Below are positions 1 through 7,485 of a stretch of 64,000 nt of DNA, one piece after another. Source of the DNA: Paenibacillus lycopersici. Its GTDB lineage: Bacteria > Bacillota > Bacilli > Paenibacillales > Paenibacillaceae. Positions within the stretch are counted from its first letter, which is position 1. The number at the start of each line of letters is the position of its first letter. The notes beneath the pieces were generated by a model. The model was not told where the DNA came from and made no database searches. It saw only the letters and a program-made list of their open reading frames with translations. The stretch covers positions 3,103,001-3,167,000 of the forward strand of contig NZ_CP048209.1 of assembly GCF_010119935.1 (NCBI RefSeq), in the 5' to 3' direction. A program made the position numbers and the translations under genes.

Positions 1-1134
1 GTGGACAAACGCAAATCGTTCCTCGGCGTTCCGTATAAAGGCTTGATGCCGATGACGACGATCGAACAAGCGAGCCGGATCGCGGCCGAAATCAAGAATG
101 CCGGCATGTCCAACGTGCAAATGCGCTACGTCGGCTGGTTTAATGAAGGAATCGATCACAAAATTCCGGAGACCGTCAAGCTCGACGGCCAGTTGGGCAG
201 CAAGTCGGAGCTCGCCAAGCTGGCGGAGCAGTTGAAAGCGATGGGCGGCAATCTGTATCCCGACGTGGCGTTCCAGCATGTGCTTCGCGAGAACCACGAC
301 TTCAAGCCGGCTTCCGACGCGGCCCGGTTCGTAACGAGAGAGCAGGCGCTGCTCCAGCCGTACGACCGCGCCTTCAATGCGATGAACACCGAATGGGGAT
401 CCTTCTATTTGCTCTCGCCGGCGAAGCTTCCTTACTTCGTCGACCGCTTCGTCGACAGCTACAAGAAATACAAGATGGATTCCGTCGCGCTGCGCGATCT
501 GGGCGATACGCTCACGGCCGATTATCGCGTAAGCAGGGTCGTATTCCGCGACGTCGCCAAAAACATCGTGTCCGCGGAGCTAGGCAAGATCGAGGAGCGC
601 TATCCGAACGTCATGATGACCGGCGGCAATCAATACGCGTTGAAATACGCCGATCAGCTGCTGAACGTGCCGACGTCTTCCAGCTCCTTCAGCATCGAGG
701 ACGCGGTCGTTCCTTTCTATGAAATGGTTATCCACGGCTATATGGATTACGCGGGCGATCCGATCAACCTGGACGACGAGCAGGATCTGACGTACCATCT
801 GCTGCATTCGCTCGAGTACGGCACGGCGCCGCATTTCTTCTGGTCGTACGAATCGTCGTCCAAGCTGAAGCTGACGACTTACGAAACGCTGTTCTCGACG
901 CATTATTCGGATTGGCTCAAGGATGCGGCGGACCTGTACGGCAAGTTGAACGGCGTGCTTGCCGGCTTGCAGAATCAGACGATCACGGAGCATGTCCAGC
1001 ATATGCCGGGCGTTGCCGAGGTGCGTTACAGCAATGGGACTTCGATTTATGTGAACTATACGGATCAGCCGGTCACTGTGAACAACGTTCGAATCGGCGC
1101 GAAAAATTATACCGTGGGTGGTGACGGCCAGTGA
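1..1134 (+). CDS. DUF5696-type carbohydrate-locus protein, 5' end outside window
   Basis: The reading frame is open from the first base, and the GTG at position 1 has no visible ribosome binding site, so this is probably the C-terminal part of a longer protein. The 377 visible residues resemble the DUF5696 family of Paenibacillus-type sugar loci: a TIM-barrel-like stretch with many aromatic residues, then a short beta-rich C-terminal tail. DUF5696 proteins have no firmly assigned reaction; a glycosidase-like or polysaccharide-binding role is an inference from neighbours. The stop overlaps the start of the following sugar permease by 4 bp (GTGA), which indicates translational coupling in one operon. 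Family assignment is from memory of the family's appearance, so moderate confidence. Confidence 0.6.
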   Translation: MDKRKSFLGVPYKGLMPMTTIEQASRIAAEIKNAGMSNVQMRYVGWFNEGIDHKIPETVKLDGQLGSKSELAKLAEQLKAMGGNLYPDVAFQHVLRENHDFKPASDAARFVTREQALLQPYDRAFNAMNTEWGSFYLLSPAKLPYFVDRFVDSYKKYKMDSVALRDLGDTLTADYRVSRVVFRDVAKNIVSAELGKIEERYPNVMMTGGNQYALKYADQLLNVPTSSSSFSIEDAVVPFYEMVIHGYMDYAGDPINLDDEQDLTYHLLHSLEYGTAPHFFWSYESSSKLKLTTYETLFSTHYSDWLKDAADLYGKLNGVLAGLQNQTITEHVQHMPGVAEVRYSNGTSIYVNYTDQPVTVNNVRIGAKNYTVGGDGQ

Positions 1135-2036
1135 ACTTGAAACGATTGACCTTATCGCAGAAACGCTCGCTTCTCGGCATCCTATTCATTCTGCCTTGGC
1201 TTCTCGGCTTCGTCTTCCTGTTCGCGACGCCGCTGTTCCAATCGATCCACTTCAGCTTCAGCGATATGAAGATCTCGCCGGGAGGCGGCTACACGCTGGA
1301 CTTCATCGGCTGGGGAAACTTCAAGAACGCGTTGTCGGTCGATCCGAACTTCAACCGCATTCTGACCCAGTCCCTGTCCGAGATGGCATGGAACGTGCCG
1401 ATGATCCTGTTCTTCAGCTTGTTCACGGCGGCCTTGCTGAACACCAAGTTCGTCGGACGCCCGTTCGCGCGCGCGATCTTCTTCCTGCCGGTCATTCTGG
1501 CGTCCGGGGCCATCGCGGCCGCGCAAACGTCGGGCCTCATCCAACTGACCGGCAGCTCCGAGATCGCGAAGGAGCTCGGCCAGCAGCAGAACGGCTTCGA
1601 CCCGCTGTCGCTTGCGTTCACCCTGTCGGACGCGGGACTTCCGATGTGGTTTATCGAGTACATTATCAGCGCCGTACAGCGGATTTACGAGATCATCAAG
1701 AGCTCCGGCGTGCAAATTCTGATCTTCCTGGCGGCGCTGCAATCCGTTCCCATCTCGATGTACGAGGTCGCCAAGATGGAAGGCGCGACGGCGTACGAGA
1801 CGTTCTGGAAGATCACGTTCCCGATGGTCAGCCCGCTCATTCTGACGAACATCATCTATACGATTATCGATTCGTTCACGAACAGCCAAGTGACGACAAC
1901 GATCTACAGCACGGCCTTCCAGGCGCAGAACTTCGGTCTCAGCGCCGCGATGTCGTGGATCTACACCGCCGTGATCAGCGTCGTTCTCATAATCGTAGGC
2001 ATCCTGGTGTCCAGAAAAGTGTTCTACTACAATTGA
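1131..2036 (+). CDS. Carbohydrate ABC transporter permease (MalF/UgpA type)
   Basis: This 301-residue integral membrane protein is one of two permease subunits of a binding-protein-dependent sugar importer. It has about six hydrophobic segments, the first near residues 13-36, and the cytoplasmic EAA loop around residues 211-230 (EVAKMEGA...FWKITFP), which docks onto the ATPase subunit. The GTG start overlaps the stop of the upstream DUF5696 gene and the second permease follows 21 bp downstream. No ATPase or binding protein is in the window: the binding protein may lie upstream, and sugar importers of this class in Firmicutes often share one MsmX-like ATPase (known for the family). The substrate is not readable from sequence; neighbours suggest oligosaccharides. 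Confidence 0.9.
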   Translation: MNLKRLTLSQKRSLLGILFILPWLLGFVFLFATPLFQSIHFSFSDMKISPGGGYTLDFIGWGNFKNALSVDPNFNRILTQSLSEMAWNVPMILFFSLFTAALLNTKFVGRPFARAIFFLPVILASGAIAAAQTSGLIQLTGSSEIAKELGQQQNGFDPLSLAFTLSDAGLPMWFIEYIISAVQRIYEIIKSSGVQILIFLAALQSVPISMYEVAKMEGATAYETFWKITFPMVSPLILTNIIYTIIDSFTNSQVTTTIYSTAFQAQNFGLSAAMSWIYTAVISVVLIIVGILVSRKVFYYN

Positions 2037-2057
2037 CGAGATGGGAGGCGAACGGCA

Positions 2058-3056
2058 ATGAAAGTACCCAATATGCAAAGCGAAGCCGTCATCATTCAAA
2101 TGCAGAAGGCGCGAAACAGATCGGTCTCGCTATTATGGCTGATTTTTCGCTACGTTCTGATCATCGGGATTTCGTTCATCATTCTCTATCCGATCCTTCA
2201 GCAGCTGTCGGTTGCCTTCAAGGATAAGATCGATATTTATAATCCGACGATCTACATGGTTCCCGTGCATTTCACGATGGAGAACGTGCGGTATGCGATG
2301 GCGGTTCTGCATTACTGGCCGCTGCTGAAGAACACGCTTCTATTCGCCGCGTCCACGACGCTCCTGCAGGCCGCTTCATGCTCGCTCGCGGGCTACGGCT
2401 TCGCCAGGTTCAACTTTCCGTTCAAAAATATATTGTTCACGCTGGTCGTCTTGACGATCTTGATTCCGTCCAGCACGCTGATGGTGCCGATGTACATCCA
2501 TTTCCGCTCGTTCGACCTCTTGGGCGTCATCCACCTGATTACCGGCAAAGAAGGCATCAATATGTTGAACACGTACGGGCCTTCGCTCATTACGGCAGCC
2601 TTCGCCAATGGATTGAAATCGGGTTTGTACATTTATATCTTCCGGCAGTTCTTCCGCGGGATGCCCGGGGAAATCGAAGAAGCGGCGCTCATCGACGGCG
2701 CCGGCGGCATCCGCACGTTCTTCACGATCATGCTGCCGAACGCGATTCCGCCGCTCATCACGGTTATCCTGTTCGCGTTCGTATGGCAGTACAACGATAT
2801 CTTCTACGCCTCGCTGTTCAACAGCTCGAGCGATCTGATGTCGATCAAAGTCTCTTCGCTGCCCGCGGACGTGAATCAATACTTGCCGGAAATTATGGGC
2901 ATCGGTACCGGCACGAACGTCAAGGTCGATCCGAACCAGGTGTCCATGATCGTGGATACCGGCATCTTGCTGGCGATATCCCCGCTTATTGCGATGTATC
3001 TCTTCGTTCAGCGCTTCTTCGTCGAGAGCGTCGAGCGCTCGGGCGTCGTCGGTTAA
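2058..3056 (+). CDS. Carbohydrate ABC transporter permease (MalG/UgpE type)
   Basis: This is the partner permease of the preceding gene, 332 residues, with an N-terminal membrane segment near residues 25-50 and an EAA loop around residues 205-225 (EIEEAALIDGAG...LPNAIP), the classical sequence of MalG-like subunits. The ATG at 2058 is preceded by a GGGAGG Shine-Dalgarno sequence. It ends with the short hydrophilic tail common in this family. It should form the heterodimeric pore with the upstream permease in the cytoplasmic membrane. A glycoside hydrolase gene follows 27 bp later, so the importer and the enzyme are probably transcribed together. Confidence 0.92.
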   Translation: MKVPNMQSEAVIIQMQKARNRSVSLLWLIFRYVLIIGISFIILYPILQQLSVAFKDKIDIYNPTIYMVPVHFTMENVRYAMAVLHYWPLLKNTLLFAASTTLLQAASCSLAGYGFARFNFPFKNILFTLVVLTILIPSSTLMVPMYIHFRSFDLLGVIHLITGKEGINMLNTYGPSLITAAFANGLKSGLYIYIFRQFFRGMPGEIEEAALIDGAGGIRTFFTIMLPNAIPPLITVILFAFVWQYNDIFYASLFNSSSDLMSIKVSSLPADVNQYLPEIMGIGTGTNVKVDPNQVSMIVDTGILLAISPLIAMYLFVQRFFVESVERSGVVG

Positions 3057-3083
3057 GCGCGGGCCGAGGGAGGGGAGAACGGC

Positions 3084-4808
3084 ATGAACCGACGAACGCT
3101 TATCTTCGCCGCGATCGGCGGACTCCTCCTGGCTGCAGCGGCGCTTCCCGTATTAATGCCGGCCATGAACGGCGATCGCGAGTCTCCCCCGTCCGGGCCT
3201 GAAGCCCGGGCCGGGGAGGCTCAGACTGCAGCGGGAGAAGCGCCGCGCATTCGCGGCGCGAGAGCGAATGCGACGGAAGTCGGCCTGTACGAGAAGTTCG
3301 AGCTTGCGCTCGAGATGGACGGGGACTTCGATAATCCCTATGACCCCGACCAGATCAGCCTGTCGATGGAGCTGACGTCGCCTTCGGGCCGGAAGTGGAA
3401 CATCGACGGGTTCTATGATCCAACAGAGACGACCGGGTCGAAGTGGAAGATCCGGTTCGCTCCGGACGAGAAGGGGACATGGCGCTATCGGTTCCAAGCG
3501 GCCGGTCATGGCGGCGCCGACAAGAGCAAGGAGACCGCAGGAGAATTCAACGCCGTTGCTTCCGGATCGCGGGGCTGGATTCAGGTGTCGCAGACGAACA
3601 AGCGGTACCTGGAGTACCGCGACGGATCTTCCTTCTATGGTATCGGGCTGGCGTATCCGTGGAATATCACGGACGAGAACCTGGACAGAATCGCGGCCAG
3701 CGGCGGCAATCTGATTACGTACTGGAACGGCAACTACGACGGCGAAGGGAACGGCGGCGGGAGAAACCAGCTGCAGTCGTACGAAGCCGGCGTCGACAAG
3801 ATCGATCCGCTGAAGGCGCAGCGGGTGGACGATCTGCTCGCGGCGTTCGAGCGGCGGGGACTGCATATGAGCTTCGTCATCTGGCCGCATGATTCCTTGG
3901 CCGATCAGCTGGAAGGTTGGCCTAACGCCTGGTCGCAGAACGGTTATTCGGCGATCGGGCCCGCGAAGGAGTTCTATTCGAGCGAAGCGATGTGGAAGTA
4001 TCAGGAACGGCTCTACCGGTATATGATCGCGCGATGGGGGTACAGCCAGGCGCTCGGCATCTGGGATCTGGTCGATGAGATCAACGGCACGGACGGCTGG
4101 GCGCAGAACCCGACGGACGTAACGGATGCCTGGGTCGCCAAGGTGCATAAGTATTTCAAGGCGCATGATCCTTACGGCCATCCGACGATGGGCTCCATGG
4201 CGGGCAGCCGCCAGGATTACTGGGATTTCGCATATCGCACGCTCGATCTCGCCGATCGGGAGAATTACTATAATTTCACCTACGACGGATATGCCAAGGA
4301 CATCCAGAAACGTTGGGACAGCTACGGGAAGCCGCTCATGATCGGCGAGACCGGCAATATAACCGATACGGAGAAGTATCATCAAGCGATCTGGGTGTCG
4401 CTCGCGAACGGGCTGGCATCCATTCCGGTCTGGTGGGATTTCGATCATATGAGCGACGAGATGTTTACGCAGATGAAGGCTTTGGCTGCCTTCGCGGCAA
4501 CGATCGATTTCCGCGAACCTCGCACGCCCGTCCATGTCGAAGCGGATCAGGCATCGAAGGCGCAGGCATGGGCGATGCAGGGCGAGAGCCGGTCGTTCGG
4601 CTGGCTGCTGGCCGAGAAGGGCGGAGCGGGCGGCAAGCCGGTGACGCTGGCGAACTGGGCGGACGGCGCCTATACCGTCGCCTGGTACGATCCGTGGACC
4701 GGAGCGTCGATCGGCGAGAGCGGCGCGAACGCCGCGGGCGGCTCGCTGACCGTGTCGGCGCCCGCGTCGACAGAGCCCGATCTGGCCTTTACGATCACGC
4801 GGCGATAA
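3084..4808 (+). CDS. DUF5060-domain glycoside hydrolase, membrane-anchored or secreted
   Basis: The 574-residue protein starts with a positively charged hydrophobic segment (residues 1-28) acting as signal peptide or anchor, then a disordered Pro/Glu/Ala linker. A DUF5060 beta-sandwich follows at about residues 52-130, and a TIM-barrel glycosidase domain at about 175-490. Candidate catalytic glutamates are E332 (DLVDEINGTD) and E422 (MIGETGN), which fit a retaining clan GH-A enzyme. DUF5060 commonly precedes cellulase-like or apiosidase-like catalytic domains; exact specificity cannot be read. It lies in the sugar-import operon, so it likely trims an oligosaccharide outside the membrane before uptake. 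The start is supported by GGGAGGGGAG upstream of the ATG. Confidence 0.8.
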   Translation: MNRRTLIFAAIGGLLLAAAALPVLMPAMNGDRESPPSGPEARAGEAQTAAGEAPRIRGARANATEVGLYEKFELALEMDGDFDNPYDPDQISLSMELTSPSGRKWNIDGFYDPTETTGSKWKIRFAPDEKGTWRYRFQAAGHGGADKSKETAGEFNAVASGSRGWIQVSQTNKRYLEYRDGSSFYGIGLAYPWNITDENLDRIAASGGNLITYWNGNYDGEGNGGGRNQLQSYEAGVDKIDPLKAQRVDDLLAAFERRGLHMSFVIWPHDSLADQLEGWPNAWSQNGYSAIGPAKEFYSSEAMWKYQERLYRYMIARWGYSQALGIWDLVDEINGTDGWAQNPTDVTDAWVAKVHKYFKAHDPYGHPTMGSMAGSRQDYWDFAYRTLDLADRENYYNFTYDGYAKDIQKRWDSYGKPLMIGETGNITDTEKYHQAIWVSLANGLASIPVWWDFDHMSDEMFTQMKALAAFAATIDFREPRTPVHVEADQASKAQAWAMQGESRSFGWLLAEKGGAGGKPVTLANWADGAYTVAWYDPWTGASIGESGANAAGGSLTVSAPASTEPDLAFTITRR

Positions 4809-4858
4809 CGATTGCCCTGCCGCAAGCCTAACATACCGATTAAAGGAGTAGGTCGACG

Positions 4859-5848
4859 ATGAATTTCGTGAAAGGCATGACGTACGGCTGGAACAGCAAA
4901 CGCGGCGCATACAGGCAGCCGTATGCGGTTGACTCGCTCCGCAAGCTCAGGGAGACCGGGAGCGAATGGATCGCTCTGTCGTTCTATACGCATCAGGCCA
5001 ACACGCACGCGACGGAAATCCCGTTCGATTACGGGTACACGATGACGGACAGAGACATCGAATTCGCCGTGAAGGAAGCGAAGGCGCTTGGCCTGAAGGT
5101 CTGCTTGAAGCCTGTCGTCAATTCCGCGGACGGCATCTGGCGGGCGCATATCGGATTTCCGGAGGAGGCGGGAGCCGAGCCTTATTGGAACGCATGGTTC
5201 CGCTCGTATACCAATTTCCTCTCGCATTACGCGGAGCTTGCCGAAGAATTGCAGTGCGAGATGTTCTGCATCGGCTGCGAGATGGTGAAGACCGAATCCA
5301 AGGCGGAGCATTGGACGGCGCTGATCGCGGACGTAAGGAAGCTCTACGGCGGGCCGATCGTCTACAACGCCAATCACGGCGCGGAGGAGCGGATCCAATG
5401 GCTGGATCGCGTCGACGTGATCGGCACGAGCGCCTATTATCCGGTTGCGAACGAGCCCGGCGACAGCGAGGAAGCGATGATCGCGAATTGGCTGCCGGTC
5501 CGGGAGAAGATGGCGAAGCTGCACGCCCGATTCAATAAACCGATCCTCTTCATGGAAATCGGCTGCCGCAGCGCGCTTGGCTGCGCGACGATGCCGTGGG
5601 ACTTCACGCATACGGAGCTGCCGTTCAGCGAGGACGAGCAGGCGAATTTCTACCGCTCGGTCATGAAGGTGTTCTGGGATGAGCCTTGGTTCGCCGGGTT
5701 CTTCTGGTGGGACTGGAGCGTGAAGCTCTACGAGCGGGAGTCGGCCGGATCCAACGTCGGGTTCGATATCTACGGGAAAAAAGCCGAGCAGATCGTGAAG
5801 GAATGGTACGCGAAGCCGAAAGCGATGAAGGAGTTGAAGGAAGCATGA
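4859..5848 (+). CDS. Glycoside hydrolase family 113-like (beta-mannanase type)
   Basis: This 329-residue protein has no signal peptide and is probably cytoplasmic. It reads as a single TIM barrel: VKGMTYGW at the N-terminus, CLKPVV near residue 82, the acid/base candidate E141 in GCEM, and the nucleophile candidate E233 in FMEIGC, followed by WWDWS near the C-terminus. These features match GH113, whose characterised members hydrolyse beta-1,4-mannan or manno-oligosaccharides. Together with the importer and DUF5060 enzyme, intracellular processing of imported mannose-containing oligosaccharides is a reasonable inference. An AGGAG site precedes the ATG, and the stop overlaps the next gene by 4 bp. 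Confidence 0.8.
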   Translation: MNFVKGMTYGWNSKRGAYRQPYAVDSLRKLRETGSEWIALSFYTHQANTHATEIPFDYGYTMTDRDIEFAVKEAKALGLKVCLKPVVNSADGIWRAHIGFPEEAGAEPYWNAWFRSYTNFLSHYAELAEELQCEMFCIGCEMVKTESKAEHWTALIADVRKLYGGPIVYNANHGAEERIQWLDRVDVIGTSAYYPVANEPGDSEEAMIANWLPVREKMAKLHARFNKPILFMEIGCRSALGCATMPWDFTHTELPFSEDEQANFYRSVMKVFWDEPWFAGFFWWDWSVKLYERESAGSNVGFDIYGKKAEQIVKEWYAKPKAMKELKEA

Positions 5849-6759
5849 GTCTGAAAGCGTTGACGCCGGAGCAGATCGAACAATTCGTCGAGAGAGGCTA
5901 CGTGCAGATCAAAGGCGCGTTCTCCCGTACGGCGGCTCTGGATGCGCAGTCGTTCCTCTGGGATAAGCTTGATGAGGTCGCCGGCATCGTCCGCGCCGAT
6001 ACGTCGACTTGGCAGGAGCCGATGATCAACTTGCGGGAAAATTACCGGCACGCCGCGTTCGATGCCTGCAATACGGCGGTATTCGCCGATGCCATCGATG
6101 ATTTGACGGGTGCGGACCGCACCATTAACCGCTTCGTCGCCGGCGAGACGGATTCCGACAAGCTGCCGGGCTGGGGCTGGTGGCCCGTTAACTTCTTCGT
6201 CGGACGCGACGAGCCCTGGTTCGTTCCGACGAACGGCTGGCACTGGGACGGCATTCATTTCAGGCATTACGTCGATTCGCCGGAGCAAGGGCTGCTCTGC
6301 TTGTGCCTGTTCTCTGATATCGGTCCTCAAGGAGGGGGCACGCTCGTCGTCGAAGGCTCGCACCGGCCGGTTGCCCGCCATTTGGCGCAATTCCCGGACG
6401 GCGTATCGCTGGGCGACGGAATTCGCGGCTTGCATGCCGGCCACCCGTACTTCGCGAGGCTGACAGGGAATGCCGGCGCGCCGATGACGCCGGAGGAACG
6501 CAATGCCTATTTCCTCGAACAGGCTTATATTGACGAAGACGGTACGCGCCTGCGAGTCGTGGAGACGACCGGCGAAGCGGGCGACGTCATCCTGTGCCAT
6601 CCGTTCCTGGTTCACGCCGCATCGCCGAATCTTAGCGGCGACGTCCGGTTCATGTGCAACCGGACGTCGCCCCTCAAGGAACGGCTGTCGTTGGACCGAA
6701 GCGCGCCGGACGACTACTCGCCGCTCGAGCGGAGCATCCGGGCGGCTATCCACGGCTGA
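5845..6759 (+). CDS. Phytanoyl-CoA dioxygenase (PhyH) family Fe(II)/2-oxoglutarate oxygenase
   Basis: The ATG at 5845 overlaps the GH113 stop (ATGA), giving a 304-residue protein. The iron-binding facial triad is visible: H133 and D135 in GWHWDG, and distal H257 in FLVHAASPNLS, with an arginine a few residues later that would bind 2-oxoglutarate. The double-stranded beta-helix core spans about residues 60-270. PhyH proteins hydroxylate diverse small molecules and the substrate cannot be deduced. Being last in a carbohydrate operon suggests modification of a sugar-linked or plant-derived substituent, but this is inference. Two hairpins follow immediately, so this is likely the operon's last gene. 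Confidence 0.85.
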   Translation: MSLKALTPEQIEQFVERGYVQIKGAFSRTAALDAQSFLWDKLDEVAGIVRADTSTWQEPMINLRENYRHAAFDACNTAVFADAIDDLTGADRTINRFVAGETDSDKLPGWGWWPVNFFVGRDEPWFVPTNGWHWDGIHFRHYVDSPEQGLLCLCLFSDIGPQGGGTLVVEGSHRPVARHLAQFPDGVSLGDGIRGLHAGHPYFARLTGNAGAPMTPEERNAYFLEQAYIDEDGTRLRVVETTGEAGDVILCHPFLVHAASPNLSGDVRFMCNRTSPLKERLSLDRSAPDDYSPLERSIRAAIHG

Positions 6760-6776
6760 ACGCATAGCAGGAACAG

Positions 6777-6808
6777 GGGCTGTCCCCTAAGTAAGTCAGG
6801 GACAGCTC
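6777..6808 (+). terminator. Hairpin downstream of the carbohydrate operon
   Basis: GGGCTGTCCC pairs with GGGACAGCTC across a 12-nt loop (one G-U pair). It has no T-tract of its own and lies 17 bp after the last stop codon, just before a stronger terminator. Confidence 0.45.
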
Positions 6809-6824
6809 TACACAGTACAACCGC

Positions 6825-6873
6825 AAAGACCCAAGATGGGCAGACCTTGCTCTGCATCCTCTTGGGTCTTTTT
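6825..6873 (+). terminator. Rho-independent terminator of the carbohydrate operon
   Basis: AAAGACCCAAG (6825-6835) pairs perfectly with CTTGGGTCTTT (6861-6871), enclosing a smaller GCAGA/TCTGC hairpin. The right arm runs into a T-tract. It ends transcription from 1-6759. Confidence 0.8.
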
Positions 6874-6897
6874 GCATCGACCGTGCCATCTTCAGCT

Positions 6898-7026
6898 GGA
6901 CAGGAGATCCGCTATTGCTGCCGAAAGTCGTTTTTTGGCTGCATTCCGAAGCCGATAACGCATCCGATGTCCGTTCGCTGCCTCCACAACGCCGATTTCG
7001 ATCAACTAGCGGATCCTCTGTCCGCC
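6898..7026. repeat. Dispersed intergenic repeat, locus A (F-R-R)
   Basis: Three copies of a roughly 20-bp unit lie here: forward at 6898-6916 (GGACAGGAGATCCGCTATT), and reverse complements at 6954-6973 and 7006-7026. Starts are 56 and 52 bp apart. The same unit recurs at 21895-22072 and 36927-37102, where four units are arranged F-F-R-R. The outermost forward unit of that pattern is missing here. The rest of the gap from 6760 to 7485 holds two terminators upstream, a terminator-like hairpin at 7170-7219, a 12-bp tandem repeat at 7253-7312 and a promoter at 7386-7415. I see no convincing gene in it. Confidence 0.75.
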
Positions 7027-7169
7027 GCCTATGTCTGTTCGCGGTCTGTTCGTGGGGGAGGAACGCGTCTGACGATGCATGATGACCTAGCGGTAATGTT
7101 GCCAGCCGCGGGCCTCCATCCGAACACCTTGTCAACAGCCTGCGGAGGACGAAGAAGGCTATCCTTCAG

Positions 7170-7219
7170 AAGAGGCTTCCCATGGTCATCCGACGATGAC
7201 TTCTGGGACGGCCTCTTTT
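7170..7219 (+). terminator. Terminator-like compound hairpin
   Basis: AAGAGGC (7170-7176) pairs with GCCTCTT (7211-7217) and is followed by TT. Inside, CCC/GGG and a perfect GTCATC-CGAC-GATGAC hairpin stack on the same axis. No gene is seen directly upstream, so it may belong to a non-coding transcript or insulate the downstream promoter. Confidence 0.5.
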
Positions 7220-7252
7220 GGTGCAGGAGAATGCGGGGGGATTGGCGAATCT

Positions 7253-7312
7253 GTTCCCATAAGCGTTCGCATGCGTGTTCCCATGCGTCTTCGTACGCAT
7301 GTTCGTACAGGC
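7253..7312. repeat. 12-bp degenerate tandem repeat, five units
   Basis: Units run GTTCCCATAAGC, GTTCGCATGCGT, GTTCCCATGCGT, CTTCGTACGCAT and GTTCGTACAGGC with no spacer. The array lies between the hairpin at 7170 and the promoter at 7386. Because 12 is a multiple of 3, both strands translate into four-residue repeats, but no start site with a ribosome binding site supports coding. Confidence 0.65.
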
Positions 7313-7385
7313 ATCCGCGCAGATGAACGCGCGAAGACGGAACAATTTCATATCGTCCGAGAACGAATATAGTCAAAGTAAACCG

Positions 7386-7415
7386 TTGACAAACCCTGTT
7401 GCGACAAACTAAGAT
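7386..7415 (+). promoter_or_regulatory. Probable sigma-A promoter of the ABC-DUF1854-ABC operon
   Basis: TTGACA (7386-7391) is separated by 18 bp from TAAGAT (7410-7415), 71 bp upstream of the first ABC gene. The -35 is perfect and the -10 matches four of six positions. Confidence 0.5.
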
Positions 7416-7485
7416 GATCTATGCCGTTTCGTATCCCACATAATGGGAGCGTTACCATTACTTTTTTTCGAAAGAGCTGATCACA

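Noticed and set aside
3153..4910. 585-codon minus-strand open frame opposite the DUF5060 glycosidase
   Set aside because: Opposes an annotated gene with signal peptide, catalytic glutamates and ribosome binding site; no independent support.
6777..6808. Possible insertion-sequence end in the hairpin after the carbohydrate operon
   Set aside because: There is no transposase fragment or target-site duplication nearby; a simple terminator hairpin suffices.
7029..7376. 115-codon minus-strand frame with a four-residue repeat
   Set aside because: The repetitive part is explained by the 12-bp DNA tandem repeat; no ribosome binding site or conserved domain supports coding.
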